Shown piece after piece: positions 24,449 to 33,598 of a stretch of DNA of 64,000 nucleotides. The DNA is from Gemmatimonadota bacterium (GTDB lineage Bacteria; Gemmatimonadota; Gemmatimonadetes; Longimicrobiales; Gaopeijiaceae). The stretch spans positions 1 to 64,000 of the forward strand of contig SHZR01000005.1 of the NCBI GenBank assembly GCA_009692205.1. Reading direction: 5' to 3'. The first letter of the stretch is position 1. Every line of letters starts with the position of its first letter. A program made the position numbers and the translations under genes. The notes under the pieces are model-generated. The model made no database searches. It was not told the DNA's origin and saw nothing but the letters and a program-made list of their open reading frames with translations.

Positions 24449-25534
24449 ATGACCGAGATCCGACGCATCGCAGTGAACACCGGCGGCGGCGACGCGCCTG
24501 GTCTGAACGCGGTGATCCGCGCTGTCGTCCTCGCCGCCGAGCGGCTGGGTTGGGAGGTCTTCGGGATCACCGACAGCTACGACGGGCTCCTGCGTGAAGA
24601 CCAGCTCGTACGACTCGACCGGAAGGCGGTCCGGGGGATCACCCACCTCGGTGGGACGATCCTGGGCACGACGAACCGCGGCAACCCGCTCAAGTATCCC
24701 GTGACCGACGCGTCGGGTCGCGTCACGTTCGTCGACCGGTCCCAGGATGTCGTGGATGCGCTGACCCGTCACCGGATCGACGCGCTCATCGCCATCGGTG
24801 GCGACGGCTCGCTGGACATCGCGCACCAGCTCTCGAAGAAGGGCGTGAACGTCGTGGGCGTGCCGAAGACGATCGACAACGATCTCGCGGCCACGGAGCT
24901 CACCTTCGGCTTCACGACCGCGGTGGAGACCGCGACCGACGCGATCGACAAACTGCACTCGACCGCGGAGGCACACGAGCGGGTCATGGTCGTGGAGCTG
25001 ATGGGCCGCAATGCGGGCTGGATCGCGCTGCACGCCGGTCTGGCCGGAACCGCCGACGTCATCCTTATTCCCGAGATCCCGTACCATCTCGACGTGGTGT
25101 GCGAGAAGATCGAGCGCCGGTACGCAGACGGTCGCAACTTCGCCATCGTGGTGGTCGCGGAGGGCGCGTATGCCGTCGGCGGCGAGCCACTCTTCAAGCA
25201 GACGCGGGACGGCCAGCAGCGCCTCGGCGGCATGGCCGAAGTCGTGGCCCGGGAGATCAATGAAGGCACCGGTCGGGAGACGCGCGAGCTCGTGCTCGGC
25301 CACCTGCAGCGCGGTGGCGGCCCGAACGCTTACGATCGCCTCTTGGCACTCCGCTTCGGGGCCGCCGCGGTACGACTCGTTCAGGAAGGTGCGTTCGGTA
25401 CCATGGTCGCGCTCGACCCTCCCGACGTCATCGGCGTGCCGCTCGGCGACGCGATCGCGCGGCTGAAGACCGTCCCGGTAGACGGCGACGAGGTGCGCAC
25501 CGCGCGCGCGATGGGCATCTGTCTCGGTGATTGA
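24449..25534 (+). CDS. pfkA: 6-phosphofructokinase (mixed-type, group III-like)
   Basis: This 361-residue protein has the PFK-A fold: NTGGGDAPG near the start, GTTNRGNP, IGGDGS (116-121), PKTIDNDL (139-146, catalytic Asp143) and MGRNAGWIALHAG. At the E. coli Gly104 position there is Gly (GGDG) and at the Gly124 position Lys (PKTIDND). Pyrophosphate enzymes have Asp and Lys there; E. coli-type ATP enzymes have Gly and Gly. The Gly/Lys mix is known in actinobacterial ATP-using members, so ATP is the likelier donor. ATG 24449 is preferred to 24401, which is inside a hairpin. Confidence 0.93.
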   Translation: MTEIRRIAVNTGGGDAPGLNAVIRAVVLAAERLGWEVFGITDSYDGLLREDQLVRLDRKAVRGITHLGGTILGTTNRGNPLKYPVTDASGRVTFVDRSQDVVDALTRHRIDALIAIGGDGSLDIAHQLSKKGVNVVGVPKTIDNDLAATELTFGFTTAVETATDAIDKLHSTAEAHERVMVVELMGRNAGWIALHAGLAGTADVILIPEIPYHLDVVCEKIERRYADGRNFAIVVVAEGAYAVGGEPLFKQTRDGQQRLGGMAEVVAREINEGTGRETRELVLGHLQRGGGPNAYDRLLALRFGAAAVRLVQEGAFGTMVALDPPDVIGVPLGDAIARLKTVPVDGDEVRTARAMGICLGD

Positions 25535-25544
25535 GTAGCGCCGC

Positions 25545-25673
25545 ATGACACCCGACCACCCCACCCCGGTCCGAGGTCCGTCGCGGTTCCGCGCTACGCT
25601 TCTCCGCGTGCTCATCGTGCAGGCCGTGGCGCTCGCGCTGCTCGGCCTGATCCAAGTTCTCTACAACGCGTAG
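25545..25673 (+). CDS. 42-residue single-pass membrane protein (symporter partner?)
   Basis: The reading frame gives a basic, Pro-rich N-terminus (MTPDHPTPVRGPSRF) then one membrane helix (LRVLIVQAVALALLGLIQVL) and a YNA end. It begins 10 bases after the pfk stop and ends nine bases before the symporter start, so it belongs to the same transcript. Several sodium:solute symporters have a small co-encoded membrane subunit, which is the suggested role. No ribosome site is strong. The case rests on helix, charge pattern and tight spacing. Confidence 0.6.
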   Translation: MTPDHPTPVRGPSRFRATLLRVLIVQAVALALLGLIQVLYNA

Positions 25674-25682
25674 GCGTCTCGC

Positions 25683-27356
25683 GTGCATTGGATCAACTGG
25701 GCGATCGTGATCGCGTATCTCGTCTACGTGGTCGTGGATGGGATCCGCATGTCGAAGGACACCGACACGCTTTCGGGCTACTTCGCCGCCAACAAGAGCC
25801 TCTCGTGGTGGGTCGTGGGCCTGAGCGTGATGGCCACGCAGCTCTCCGCCGTGACGATGATCGGGACGACCGGTCAGGGCGCGACCGACGGCCTACGCTT
25901 CATCCAGATCTACCTCGGGCTTCCGCTCGCCATGGTGATCCTCGGGGTCACGATCGTGCCGATGCTGCACGGCTCGAACGTGTACACCGCGTACGAGTAC
26001 CTGGAGCGCCGTTTCGACGCGAAGACGCGGTCGCTCACGTCGCTCCTCTTCCTGCTGTCGCGGGGCATGTCGTGCGGAACGATCATCGCCGCGCCCGCCG
26101 TCGTGTTCAGCGCGATCTTCGGCATCCCGGTTTCATGGAGCGTCGCTCTCATCGGGGTCCCCACGGTGATCTACACGATGGTCGGCGGGGTGCAGGCCGT
26201 CGCGTGGACCGACGTGAAGCAGATGGTCCTCATCGTCGTCGCGCTGGTCGCAATCATGGTCGTGCTGCTCGTGCAGATGCCGGTGAGCCCGCACGAGGGC
26301 CTGCGCATCGCGGGGGCGACCGGCCGGCTCCAGGCGTTCGACTTCTCCTTCGACCTGAACGAGACCTACACGTTCTGGTCGGGCGTGATCGGCGGCACGT
26401 TCCTCATGCTGTCGTACTTCGGCACCGATCAGAGCCAGGTCCAGCGCTTCCTCGCGGCGAAGTCCGTCGACGAAGCCAAGAGCTCGCTCCTCATGAGCGC
26501 CTACTGGAAGATTCCCCTGCAGGCGCTCGTGCTGTTCGTCGGCGTGGGCGTGTTCGTCTACTACCAGTTCGTGCGCCCACCCCTGCTCTACAACCCGGCC
26601 CAAGAGGCCGCTGTGATGGCCGAGCGCGGCGACGCGTACGCCGCCCTGGACGAGCGGTACGGGCAAGCGTTCACCGAGCGTGAGACCGCGGCGGTTGCCG
26701 TCGCCGACGCGGACGACGAGGCCGTCGCAGCCGCCGCCATGGCGACATTTAGGGCGCGTGAGGCCGACGTGCAGGCCATTCGCGCCGAAGCGCGGGACCT
26801 CGCAGGAGAGGTGACCGGCGAGCCGACCGGGGACGTGAACTACATCATTCCGCGCTTCGTGCTCACGGAGCTCCCTCTCGGGCTGGCGGGACTCTTCATC
26901 GCGGGCGTGATGGCCGCCGCGATGTCGAGCATCGCAGCCGAGCTCAACTCGCTGGCGACCGCGAGCGTGATCGACTTCTACCAACGTTGGTGGCGCCGTG
27001 AGGCGACCGACGCCCACTACCTCCGCATCTCCAAGGGCGCGACCGCGTTCTGGGGTGTGTTCGCCTGCTTCGTGGCTACATACGCGGCCACGCTGGGATC
27101 GCTCATCGAGGTCGTGAACCAGTTCGGCTCGTTCTTCTACGGCTCGATCCTCGGTGTCTTCCTGCTGGCGATGGTGCCGCGCGCACGCGCACGCGGAGCC
27201 TTCATCGGCCTGATCGCGGGGATGGGCGTCGTGGGCTTCGTCGCCTTCCGCACCGAGATCGCCTATCTGTGGCAGAACGTGATCGGCGCCGTGGTCGTGG
27301 TGGGCGTTGGTGTGGCGCTGAGCGGCGGCGCGCGACCGGAGGTCGAGGCGGCCTAG
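25683..27356 (+). CDS. Sodium:solute symporter (SSS family)
   Basis: This 557-residue protein has about 13 predicted membrane segments and the SSS pattern: GYFAANKSLSWWVVGLSVMA, TAYEYLERRFDAKTRSLTSL, GGVQAVAWTDVKQMVL and a YFGTDQSQVQRFLAAK motif. The start is GTG at 25683. About residues 300-385 form a hydrophilic Ala/Glu/Asp-rich insertion between two membrane helices (DEAVAAAAMATFRARE), which is unusual for the family and may form a coiled coil. The substrate cannot be read; sugars, amino acids or sialic acid-like compounds are all possible. Confidence 0.9.
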   Translation: MHWINWAIVIAYLVYVVVDGIRMSKDTDTLSGYFAANKSLSWWVVGLSVMATQLSAVTMIGTTGQGATDGLRFIQIYLGLPLAMVILGVTIVPMLHGSNVYTAYEYLERRFDAKTRSLTSLLFLLSRGMSCGTIIAAPAVVFSAIFGIPVSWSVALIGVPTVIYTMVGGVQAVAWTDVKQMVLIVVALVAIMVVLLVQMPVSPHEGLRIAGATGRLQAFDFSFDLNETYTFWSGVIGGTFLMLSYFGTDQSQVQRFLAAKSVDEAKSSLLMSAYWKIPLQALVLFVGVGVFVYYQFVRPPLLYNPAQEAAVMAERGDAYAALDERYGQAFTERETAAVAVADADDEAVAAAAMATFRAREADVQAIRAEARDLAGEVTGEPTGDVNYIIPRFVLTELPLGLAGLFIAGVMAAAMSSIAAELNSLATASVIDFYQRWWRREATDAHYLRISKGATAFWGVFACFVATYAATLGSLIEVVNQFGSFFYGSILGVFLLAMVPRARARGAFIGLIAGMGVVGFVAFRTEIAYLWQNVIGAVVVVGVGVALSGGARPEVEAA

Positions 27357-27372
27357 TCCCCAACGCGCCGCC

Positions 27373-30033
27373 TCATCGGCGCGCTGTGTACGCTCTCCAG
27401 GCGGCGGGATCCAGCGAGATCAGATTGGCGAAGAGCCGGTATGCCCCGGGTACAGCGTCCGCCCACTGCCGGAAGAACGAGAGCGCCGTGTAGACGAACA
27501 CGCCCTCGCCCACGGATGCGACCAGCAGGGATCCGCGCTGTGGATCCTCGCCGGGGTCGTTCATCTCGAGGAGCGGCATGTACGCGGCGTCCCACTGCTC
27601 GCCGAAGTAGAGCCCTCGCTCCTGCACCCAGCCGCCGAAGTCCGCCTGCCCAATGCGATTCGGCGTGGTGAAGACCGGCGCATCGGGCGCGAGGATGCGC
27701 ACCGGAGCGGTCTCGTCGGCCACGCGCGGAGATGCATTCCCCACCTCGAGCGGCCGGGGAGGTAGGCTGCCGAGCGACTCGCGGTTGTACTGAGCGACCA
27801 CCGTTCCCCCCGCGCGCGCGAAGTCGAGCACCTGCTCGGAGGCCGCCCGCAGGTCGGCGCGGGCTTCGTACGCACGCACACCCAGCACAATCACATCGAA
27901 CCCCTCGAAATCACCCTCCCGCAGGCGGTCCTCGTCGATCAACTCGACCGTCGCACCCATCTGACGGATCGCGTCGGGACCGTCGTCCCCCGAGCCCATG
28001 ACGTAGCCCACTTGGAGGCCCTCCGCGACGACCACAGGAACGACCGTCACCCGTGCCTCCGCGGGCGCGAACAGCGCCGCACGCTCGATGTGCTCGTAGT
28101 CGATGAGCGTGTATCCTTCGACGTACTGTCGGGCGCCTTCGGCGCGGGCCACGACGGCGAACACGTGCTCCCCCGCCGACGCGGCACCCGTGGGACGGAT
28201 GTCGAACGTGAGCGTGCGCTCCGCCCCCGCCTCAGCGAGCTCATAAGGCTGGCTCGGAGGCGTGACGGCCCACCCCGCGGGAGCCCGCACCGCAACATCG
28301 CCGCGGCTCCCGGCATCCCCCTCCGTCCGCACGACGACCGCGATGGAGCGCGAGTCGCCACGCGCCTGGGGCCACACGAGCCCATCCGGGGTCACGCGCA
28401 CGGACACCGCGGGGACGACCAGCACCGGGCGCTCGAACTCGCCGCGCGTGGGCTCGACCGCGACGTACCGCCACGGCCGCACAGCGACTACACCGGCGGT
28501 GAGTGGCAGCTCCCCATGCGAGGGCGCGAACGCGAGGGAGGCGAACAGGCGCGCGGGATCGCGCGGCAGGCCCCACAGGCCGGGCTCGGCGGGCCAGCGG
28601 TACACGGCCCCATCCCGCTCCTGCCGCAGATAGTAGAGGCGATCTGGGGTCGCGGCGGGGGGGACCGTCACGTCGAATGTCCACGCCGCGAGCGCGCCTG
28701 GTTCTACGCTCCCGTCGGCGGCGAACCCCTCGACAGACACCTGCGTGACCTGCCAAGCCGGCGCCGATTCGACCGCCAGCTCGGGCCGCTCGATGCGGAG
28801 CGCGCCGCCGTTCCAGAGGAGCGCGCGCACGCGGACCGTCTGGCCCGGCACGAGGAGGTCATCCTCGGCGCGCACCTCGAACGTCACTCCGGCCGCCGAC
28901 AAGAACGCGGCCATCGCCAACTCGGTCTTGTGCGCGAGCGCGAGCCGTAGCTCCGTGGGAGCGGATGGACCCGCGCTCGCCTGGGCCATCCGAATCCGCG
29001 CGATCGCCTCCGCGAGATCGTCCACGATGGCCGAGGGGTCCAGCCCCATCTCACTCTGCGCGAGCGCCACCGCGCTCCGGTAGGCCTCGAGATGCGAGCG
29101 CGTGGCCGCTCTCGGGGCGCTGGGCAGCGAAGCGGTCAGACCCACCAGGGTCGTGTCGATCCCAGAGAAGATCCCTTCACCATCCCCGACCCGGCTCTGC
29201 ACCAGGAGGACGCCCGTGCTCCGGGGCCCCTGCGCCTGGGCTGCACCCATCTCTTGCGAGCGGTGTTGACTGCGACTCTCCGCCGAGAGCTGCTGGAGCG
29301 AGCGCCCGAGCAGTGGGTCCAACTGGCCGGTCTCGACCCGGAGCACCCCTTCGGGCACGGGGCCGCCCCGCCCGCCGAACGCGCGTACGGACTGGTAGAG
29401 CTTGGCCGGCGCCCACGCCTCCACCCCGCGCGCGAGCTGCTCGGGGAAACGCGTCGGGTCGCCCGCCGCGCGAAACGCCTCCTGTGCGACGATCCCCGCG
29501 GCCTGGTGCTGCCCGTGCCCATCCCTCGGCGTGCCGCTCCAGACGGAGACGATCACCTGGGGACGGTACGAGCGGATCACCCAGACGACGTCCGCGAGAA
29601 GGTCTTCATGCGGCCAGAGCGTGAACGCCTCGTCGGCGCTCTTGGAGAACCCGTAGTCGAAGGCGCGCGTGAAGAACTGTTGTGCCCCGTCGAGCCGCCG
29701 CGCGGCATCGAGCTCTCCGGTCCTCACCACGCCGAGCCCCTCCCAAAGCTCGGGCCCGATGGCGTTCTGGCCGCCGTCGCCGCGCGTGAGCGAGAGGTAC
29801 GCCGTCTCGGCGCCCCACCCACGAGCGAGCGTGGTGAGGAGGCTCGTGTCCTCGTCGTCGGGGTGGGCCGCGATCATGAGGACGCGCTTCACGCCGTCGA
29901 GCTGCCGCAGGCGCAGCCCTACCGCTACCGCGCCCACGCCGTCGAGAGACTGCGCGGCGAGCGGCGCCGCGCCAGGCCACAGACATACCGTCGCCAGCGT
30001 GACTCCCCAGACGTGTCGAATCGCCTTCCGCAT
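27373..30033 (-). CDS. Large secreted PIG-L/LmbE-type deacetylase
   Basis: This 886-residue protein has a signal peptide (residues 1-28) and an LmbE/PIG-L domain whose metal motif AHPDDE is at 56-61, with SLTRGDGGQN and VWSGTPRDGHGQHQAAG following. The family removes acetyl groups from GlcNAc-type sugars with zinc. The last 600 residues are beta-rich, with an Ig-like region near the middle and a C-terminal part (FDVIVLGVRAYEAR, GGTVVAQYNRE) that looks like a glutamine-amidotransferase-like fold. It is exported, so the substrate is probably an outside glycan. It follows the ABC transporter genes after a 98-base gap. Confidence 0.87.
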   Translation of the reverse strand: MRKAIRHVWGVTLATVCLWPGAAPLAAQSLDGVGAVAVGLRLRQLDGVKRVLMIAAHPDDEDTSLLTTLARGWGAETAYLSLTRGDGGQNAIGPELWEGLGVVRTGELDAARRLDGAQQFFTRAFDYGFSKSADEAFTLWPHEDLLADVVWVIRSYRPQVIVSVWSGTPRDGHGQHQAAGIVAQEAFRAAGDPTRFPEQLARGVEAWAPAKLYQSVRAFGGRGGPVPEGVLRVETGQLDPLLGRSLQQLSAESRSQHRSQEMGAAQAQGPRSTGVLLVQSRVGDGEGIFSGIDTTLVGLTASLPSAPRAATRSHLEAYRSAVALAQSEMGLDPSAIVDDLAEAIARIRMAQASAGPSAPTELRLALAHKTELAMAAFLSAAGVTFEVRAEDDLLVPGQTVRVRALLWNGGALRIERPELAVESAPAWQVTQVSVEGFAADGSVEPGALAAWTFDVTVPPAATPDRLYYLRQERDGAVYRWPAEPGLWGLPRDPARLFASLAFAPSHGELPLTAGVVAVRPWRYVAVEPTRGEFERPVLVVPAVSVRVTPDGLVWPQARGDSRSIAVVVRTEGDAGSRGDVAVRAPAGWAVTPPSQPYELAEAGAERTLTFDIRPTGAASAGEHVFAVVARAEGARQYVEGYTLIDYEHIERAALFAPAEARVTVVPVVVAEGLQVGYVMGSGDDGPDAIRQMGATVELIDEDRLREGDFEGFDVIVLGVRAYEARADLRAASEQVLDFARAGGTVVAQYNRESLGSLPPRPLEVGNASPRVADETAPVRILAPDAPVFTTPNRIGQADFGGWVQERGLYFGEQWDAAYMPLLEMNDPGEDPQRGSLLVASVGEGVFVYTALSFFRQWADAVPGAYRLFANLISLDPAAWRAYTARR

Positions 30034-30131
30034 ACGCGCTCCAGCCTTGGGCCGCCCTCGGGCGGTAACTATAGACCTCCAGCCTCGAACCAGGACACCC
30101 GCAGGCCCTCCCGTGCTCGGAGGCTCCTGCC

Positions 30132-31058
30132 TCAGCCCCGCCGCGGCCAAGGCAAAGCCAGGGCTGCGGGTGCACGCGTGCGACCGAGCCAGCCCGCGAG
30201 CGCCGCCAACGTGAGCAGATAGGGGAACGCCAGGAAGAGCTGATACGGCAGGTCGACTCCGACGGCCTGGAGCAGGAACTGGAGCGCAGAGGCCGCCCCG
30301 AAGAGGAGTGCTGCCAGGAGCACGAGCGGCGGATTCCAGCGGCCGAGCGCGACGACCGCGATCGCGATGAAGCCGCGCCCCGCGCTCATGTTCTCCGCGA
30401 ACGTGCCCGCGTGCGCGAGCGCGAGATGCGCACCTGCGATCCCCGCGAGGGCGCCGCCGAACAGCGTGGCCAACACCCGGACGCGCCGCACGCGCACGCC
30501 CGCCGCCTGCGCGGCGTCCGGGTTCTCACCGACCGCGCGCAGCTCGAGCCCCCACTCGGTCCGGAACAAGAAGTACCAGAGCGCCGGCGCGAGCAGGTAG
30601 GCCAAGTAGGCGGTGGGCGCCTGCGCGAACAGCGCGCTCCCGAGCCACGGAATGTCGGCGAGCCCCGGAATCGGCAGGGGGGCGAGCGTCGGCAACGTGA
30701 GCGCGGTGCCGGTGGCGCCGAACCGTGCCTGGTACACCGCTCCGGTGAACCCCAGCCCGCCCAAGGTGACTGCGGTGCCGGTGATGATCTGGTCCGTCCC
30801 GAGGCCCACCGCGAACGCCGCGAACACCAGGGCCGCCAGCACGCCCGCGGCCGCGCCACCGAGCACGCCCGCCTCGGCACTCCCGAACGCTAGAGCGGCC
30901 AGGGCTCCACCGAGAGCACCGGCGATCAGCGAACCCTCCAGGCCGATGTTGATGACGCCAGACCGTTCCGTGATGGCTTCGCCCATCGCCGCGAGCGCGA
31001 GCGGCACTCCGAGCCGCACCGACGCCTCCAGGAAGAGGACGAGGTCCGCCTCAGACAC
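30132..31058 (-). CDS. BMP-type ABC transporter permease 2 (nucleoside)
   Basis: This 308-residue protein has eight to nine membrane segments and the branched-chain/nucleoside permease signature: AITERSGVINIGLEGSLIAG, DQIITGTAVTLGGLGFTGAV and ELRAVGENPDAAQAAGV with the EAA-like loop. The start is GTG 31058 (VSEADLVLF), which overlaps the end of permease 1 by eight bases; Arg-rich sequence upstream was rejected. With the ATPase, permease 1 and the BMP lipoprotein it forms a full importer. Confidence 0.9.
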   Translation of the reverse strand: MSEADLVLFLEASVRLGVPLALAAMGEAITERSGVINIGLEGSLIAGALGGALAALAFGSAEAGVLGGAAAGVLAALVFAAFAVGLGTDQIITGTAVTLGGLGFTGAVYQARFGATGTALTLPTLAPLPIPGLADIPWLGSALFAQAPTAYLAYLLAPALWYFLFRTEWGLELRAVGENPDAAQAAGVRVRRVRVLATLFGGALAGIAGAHLALAHAGTFAENMSAGRGFIAIAVVALGRWNPPLVLLAALLFGAASALQFLLQAVGVDLPYQLFLAFPYLLTLAALAGWLGRTRAPAALALPWPRRG

Positions 31059-32103
31059 CAGACGCCTCCGATCCCGCGCGGTGCCGCACCCGATCCAAGG
31101 CGAGCACCGCCAGGATGACGAGCGACTGCGCCGCGACAGCCCACACTGCCGGCACGCCCGCGTCGCGCTGCATAGCCGCGGCTCCCGCCTCGAGAGCGCC
31201 GAACAAGACCGCCGTCGCGAGCACCCCGATGGGGTTGAGCGCGGCGAGCAGCGCGACCGCGATGGCGGTGTAACCCCAGCCGGGCGACAGACCCTCGTAG
31301 AGGGCGTAGGTGACGCCGGCCACCTGGACGCCGCCCGCGAGCCCCGCCAGCGCACCCGAGCCCAGGAAGGCGATGAGCACCACCTTCCGCGTGTCGATGC
31401 GACCCGCGATGCGCGCCGCATCGCTCGACGCGCCCACCGCGCGCATCTGGAAGCCGATCCGCGTCCGCCGGAAGAGCCACGAGAGCCCAGCCGCGGCGAC
31501 CAGCGCGAGCACGACGCCCACGTGGAGCCGCGTCCCCGGCACGAGCACCGGGAGGCGCGCGCCTTCGGCGATCGGACCGGTCTGGGGGAAGACGCCGCGC
31601 GGCTCCTGAAGCGGACCGTGGACCATGTAGGCCGCCAGGTAGATCGCCACGAAGTTCATGAGCAACGTCGTGATGACCTCGCCGACGCCGAGGCGGAGCT
31701 TCATGAGGGCCGGCGCGAGCGCCCAGAGCGCCCCGGCGACCCCCGCCGCGCCGAGCACCGCCGGAACGAGGAGCAAGGCCGGCAGCGACCCGCCTTCGAG
31801 TCCCACCCATACTGCCGCGACCGCGCCGGCGTAGAGCTGGCCTTCGGCGCCCACGTTCCAGACCCCAGCTCGGAACGCCACGGCGATGGCCAGGCCGGTG
31901 AGGATCAGCGGTACGGAGCGGACCAGCGTGATCGACAGAAGCGCGTCTCGAGTGCCGAAGGCGCCCAGCGCGGCCGCGCGCGCGGCGGCGAGCGGATCGT
32001 AGCCGCCCGCCCAGAGCAGAACCGCGCCGAGCATCGCCGTCAGCAGCACCGCACCCGTCGCGACGGCGAGCGGCCCTCCCATCACGCGCTCAGGCCACCG
32101 CAT
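31051..32103 (-). CDS. BMP-type ABC transporter permease 1 (nucleoside)
   Basis: This 350-residue protein has about ten membrane segments and the pattern of the first permease of the family: GLAIAVAFRAGVWNVGAEGQ, GVGEVITTLLMNFVAIYLAA, GFQMRAVGASSDAARIAGR. It overlaps the ATPase gene by 14 bases at its start and permease 2 by eight at its end. The order lipoprotein-ATPase-permease-permease is that of known nucleoside importers such as BmpA-NupABC. Confidence 0.9.
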   Translation of the reverse strand: MRWPERVMGGPLAVATGAVLLTAMLGAVLLWAGGYDPLAAARAAALGAFGTRDALLSITLVRSVPLILTGLAIAVAFRAGVWNVGAEGQLYAGAVAAVWVGLEGGSLPALLLVPAVLGAAGVAGALWALAPALMKLRLGVGEVITTLLMNFVAIYLAAYMVHGPLQEPRGVFPQTGPIAEGARLPVLVPGTRLHVGVVLALVAAAGLSWLFRRTRIGFQMRAVGASSDAARIAGRIDTRKVVLIAFLGSGALAGLAGGVQVAGVTYALYEGLSPGWGYTAIAVALLAALNPIGVLATAVLFGALEAGAAAMQRDAGVPAVWAVAAQSLVILAVLALDRVRHRAGSEASGV

Positions 32104-33598
32104 CCGCGCCCCCGAGCATCAGGGCACCGACGCCCTCTCTCGTCCGCACGCCTTCCGCGATCTCATGCACACGGCCCCGCGACAAGACGAGCACGCGATC
32201 CGAGAGTGCGAGCACCTCGTCCAGGTCGCTCGAGATCAGTACGACACCCGGCCCCGTGACGGCGTCCGTGACCTGCCTCAGTTCGCCGTGCACGAATGCC
32301 GTCGCCGATACATCGAGTCCTCGCGTGGGGTTCTCCGCCACGAGCAGGTCTGTCGCCACCAGCAGCTCTCGCCCCACCACCAAACGCTGCTGGTTGCCTC
32401 CCGAGAGAGCGCCCCCCCTGGTATCGATCCCTGGAGCGACGATACCGAAGCGTACTCGCACTCTATCCGCCTCTGTGCGAATGTCGCGCCATCGAAGCAG
32501 CGAGCGCCCACCGAAGCGCGCATCTGCGTGCAGCGCGAGGGCGACGTTCTCCGTCAGGTCGAACTCCCCGATCAGGCCCTCGAGCGTGCGGTCCTGCGGG
32601 ATGAAGCCCACTCCGTCGGGGATGCGCGCGGAGCCCGTGTCCGGCGTGAGCCGTCCCGCGAGCAGGAGCGCGAGCTCCCGCTGTCCGTTCCCGTCCACCC
32701 CGGCGATGCCGAGGATCTCCCCGCGGCCGACGGCGAGTGATACGCCGTCCACGCCCACCCGGCCGGAGGCGTCGCGAGCCCGCGCGTCCACGAGGGCCGC
32801 GACTTCCTGCCCCCGCGCGCGGCGCGGCGCGGTCGCTTGGCCCGGCGACCATACCGATACGCGATCGGCCGCCTCGCCACCCACTATCGCCCGCACGAGC
32901 GACGTGGCGTCGACGCTCGCTCGCAGCTCCGTGAGCGTCGTCCGCCCTCGACGGAGCACCGTCACCCGGTCCGCAACTGCGAGCACCTCGTCGATCTTGT
33001 GCGCAACGAGCACGACCGCACGGCCCTCGGCAGCGAGGTCCCGTAGGAGCGCGAATAGCGATGCGACTTCGGCCGGGGCGAGCGCCGCCGTCGGCTCGTC
33101 GAGCACCAGGATGCGTGGATCGCGAAGGAGCGCCCTGAGGATCTCGACGCGCTGCTTCTGGCCCACGCTCAGGCTCTCGACCCGCACGTCCAGGGGCACG
33201 TCGAGTCCCGTCCGCTCCATGAGGCGCGAGGCGTCGGATCTCACGTGCGCGTGGGTCCGACTCAGTCGCCCGGGGGTCGACCGCCGTCCGAGGGCGAGGT
33301 TCTCCAGGACGGACAGCGCCGGAACGAGCATGAAGTGTTGATGGACGAGGCCGACTCCTCGCGCCCACGCGTCCCCCGGACTCGACAGCGTGACCGGCGT
33401 CCCGTCGATCTCCACGGTCCCCTCATTCGGGCGGAGGATGCCGCCGAGGATGCCGAGCAGCGTGGTCTTCCCGGCTCCATTCTCGCCGAGGACGGCGTGG
33501 ACCTCCCCCTCGAGGACCTCCAGATCCGCTCCCGCGAGCGCCTCCACCGACCCGAACCGCCGCACGACGCCGCTGAGCCGCGCGAGCACCCGCGTCAT
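32090..33598 (-). CDS. BMP-type ABC transporter ATPase (two nucleotide-binding domains)
   Basis: This 502-residue protein has two ABC domains. The first has Walker A GENGAGKTT (38-46), signature LSVGQKQR and Walker B ILVLDEPTAAL. The second has a degenerate Walker A (GIAGVDGNGQRELALLLAG), signature LSGGNQQRLVVGRELL and VAENPTRGLDVSA, which is normal for this family, where one site is inactive. Its ATG overlaps the stop of the binding-protein gene by four bases. Confidence 0.94.
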   Translation of the reverse strand: MTRVLARLSGVVRRFGSVEALAGADLEVLEGEVHAVLGENGAGKTTLLGILGGILRPNEGTVEIDGTPVTLSSPGDAWARGVGLVHQHFMLVPALSVLENLALGRRSTPGRLSRTHAHVRSDASRLMERTGLDVPLDVRVESLSVGQKQRVEILRALLRDPRILVLDEPTAALAPAEVASLFALLRDLAAEGRAVVLVAHKIDEVLAVADRVTVLRRGRTTLTELRASVDATSLVRAIVGGEAADRVSVWSPGQATAPRRARGQEVAALVDARARDASGRVGVDGVSLAVGRGEILGIAGVDGNGQRELALLLAGRLTPDTGSARIPDGVGFIPQDRTLEGLIGEFDLTENVALALHADARFGGRSLLRWRDIRTEADRVRVRFGIVAPGIDTRGGALSGGNQQRLVVGRELLVATDLLVAENPTRGLDVSATAFVHGELRQVTDAVTGPGVVLISSDLDEVLALSDRVLVLSRGRVHEIAEGVRTREGVGALMLGGADAVA

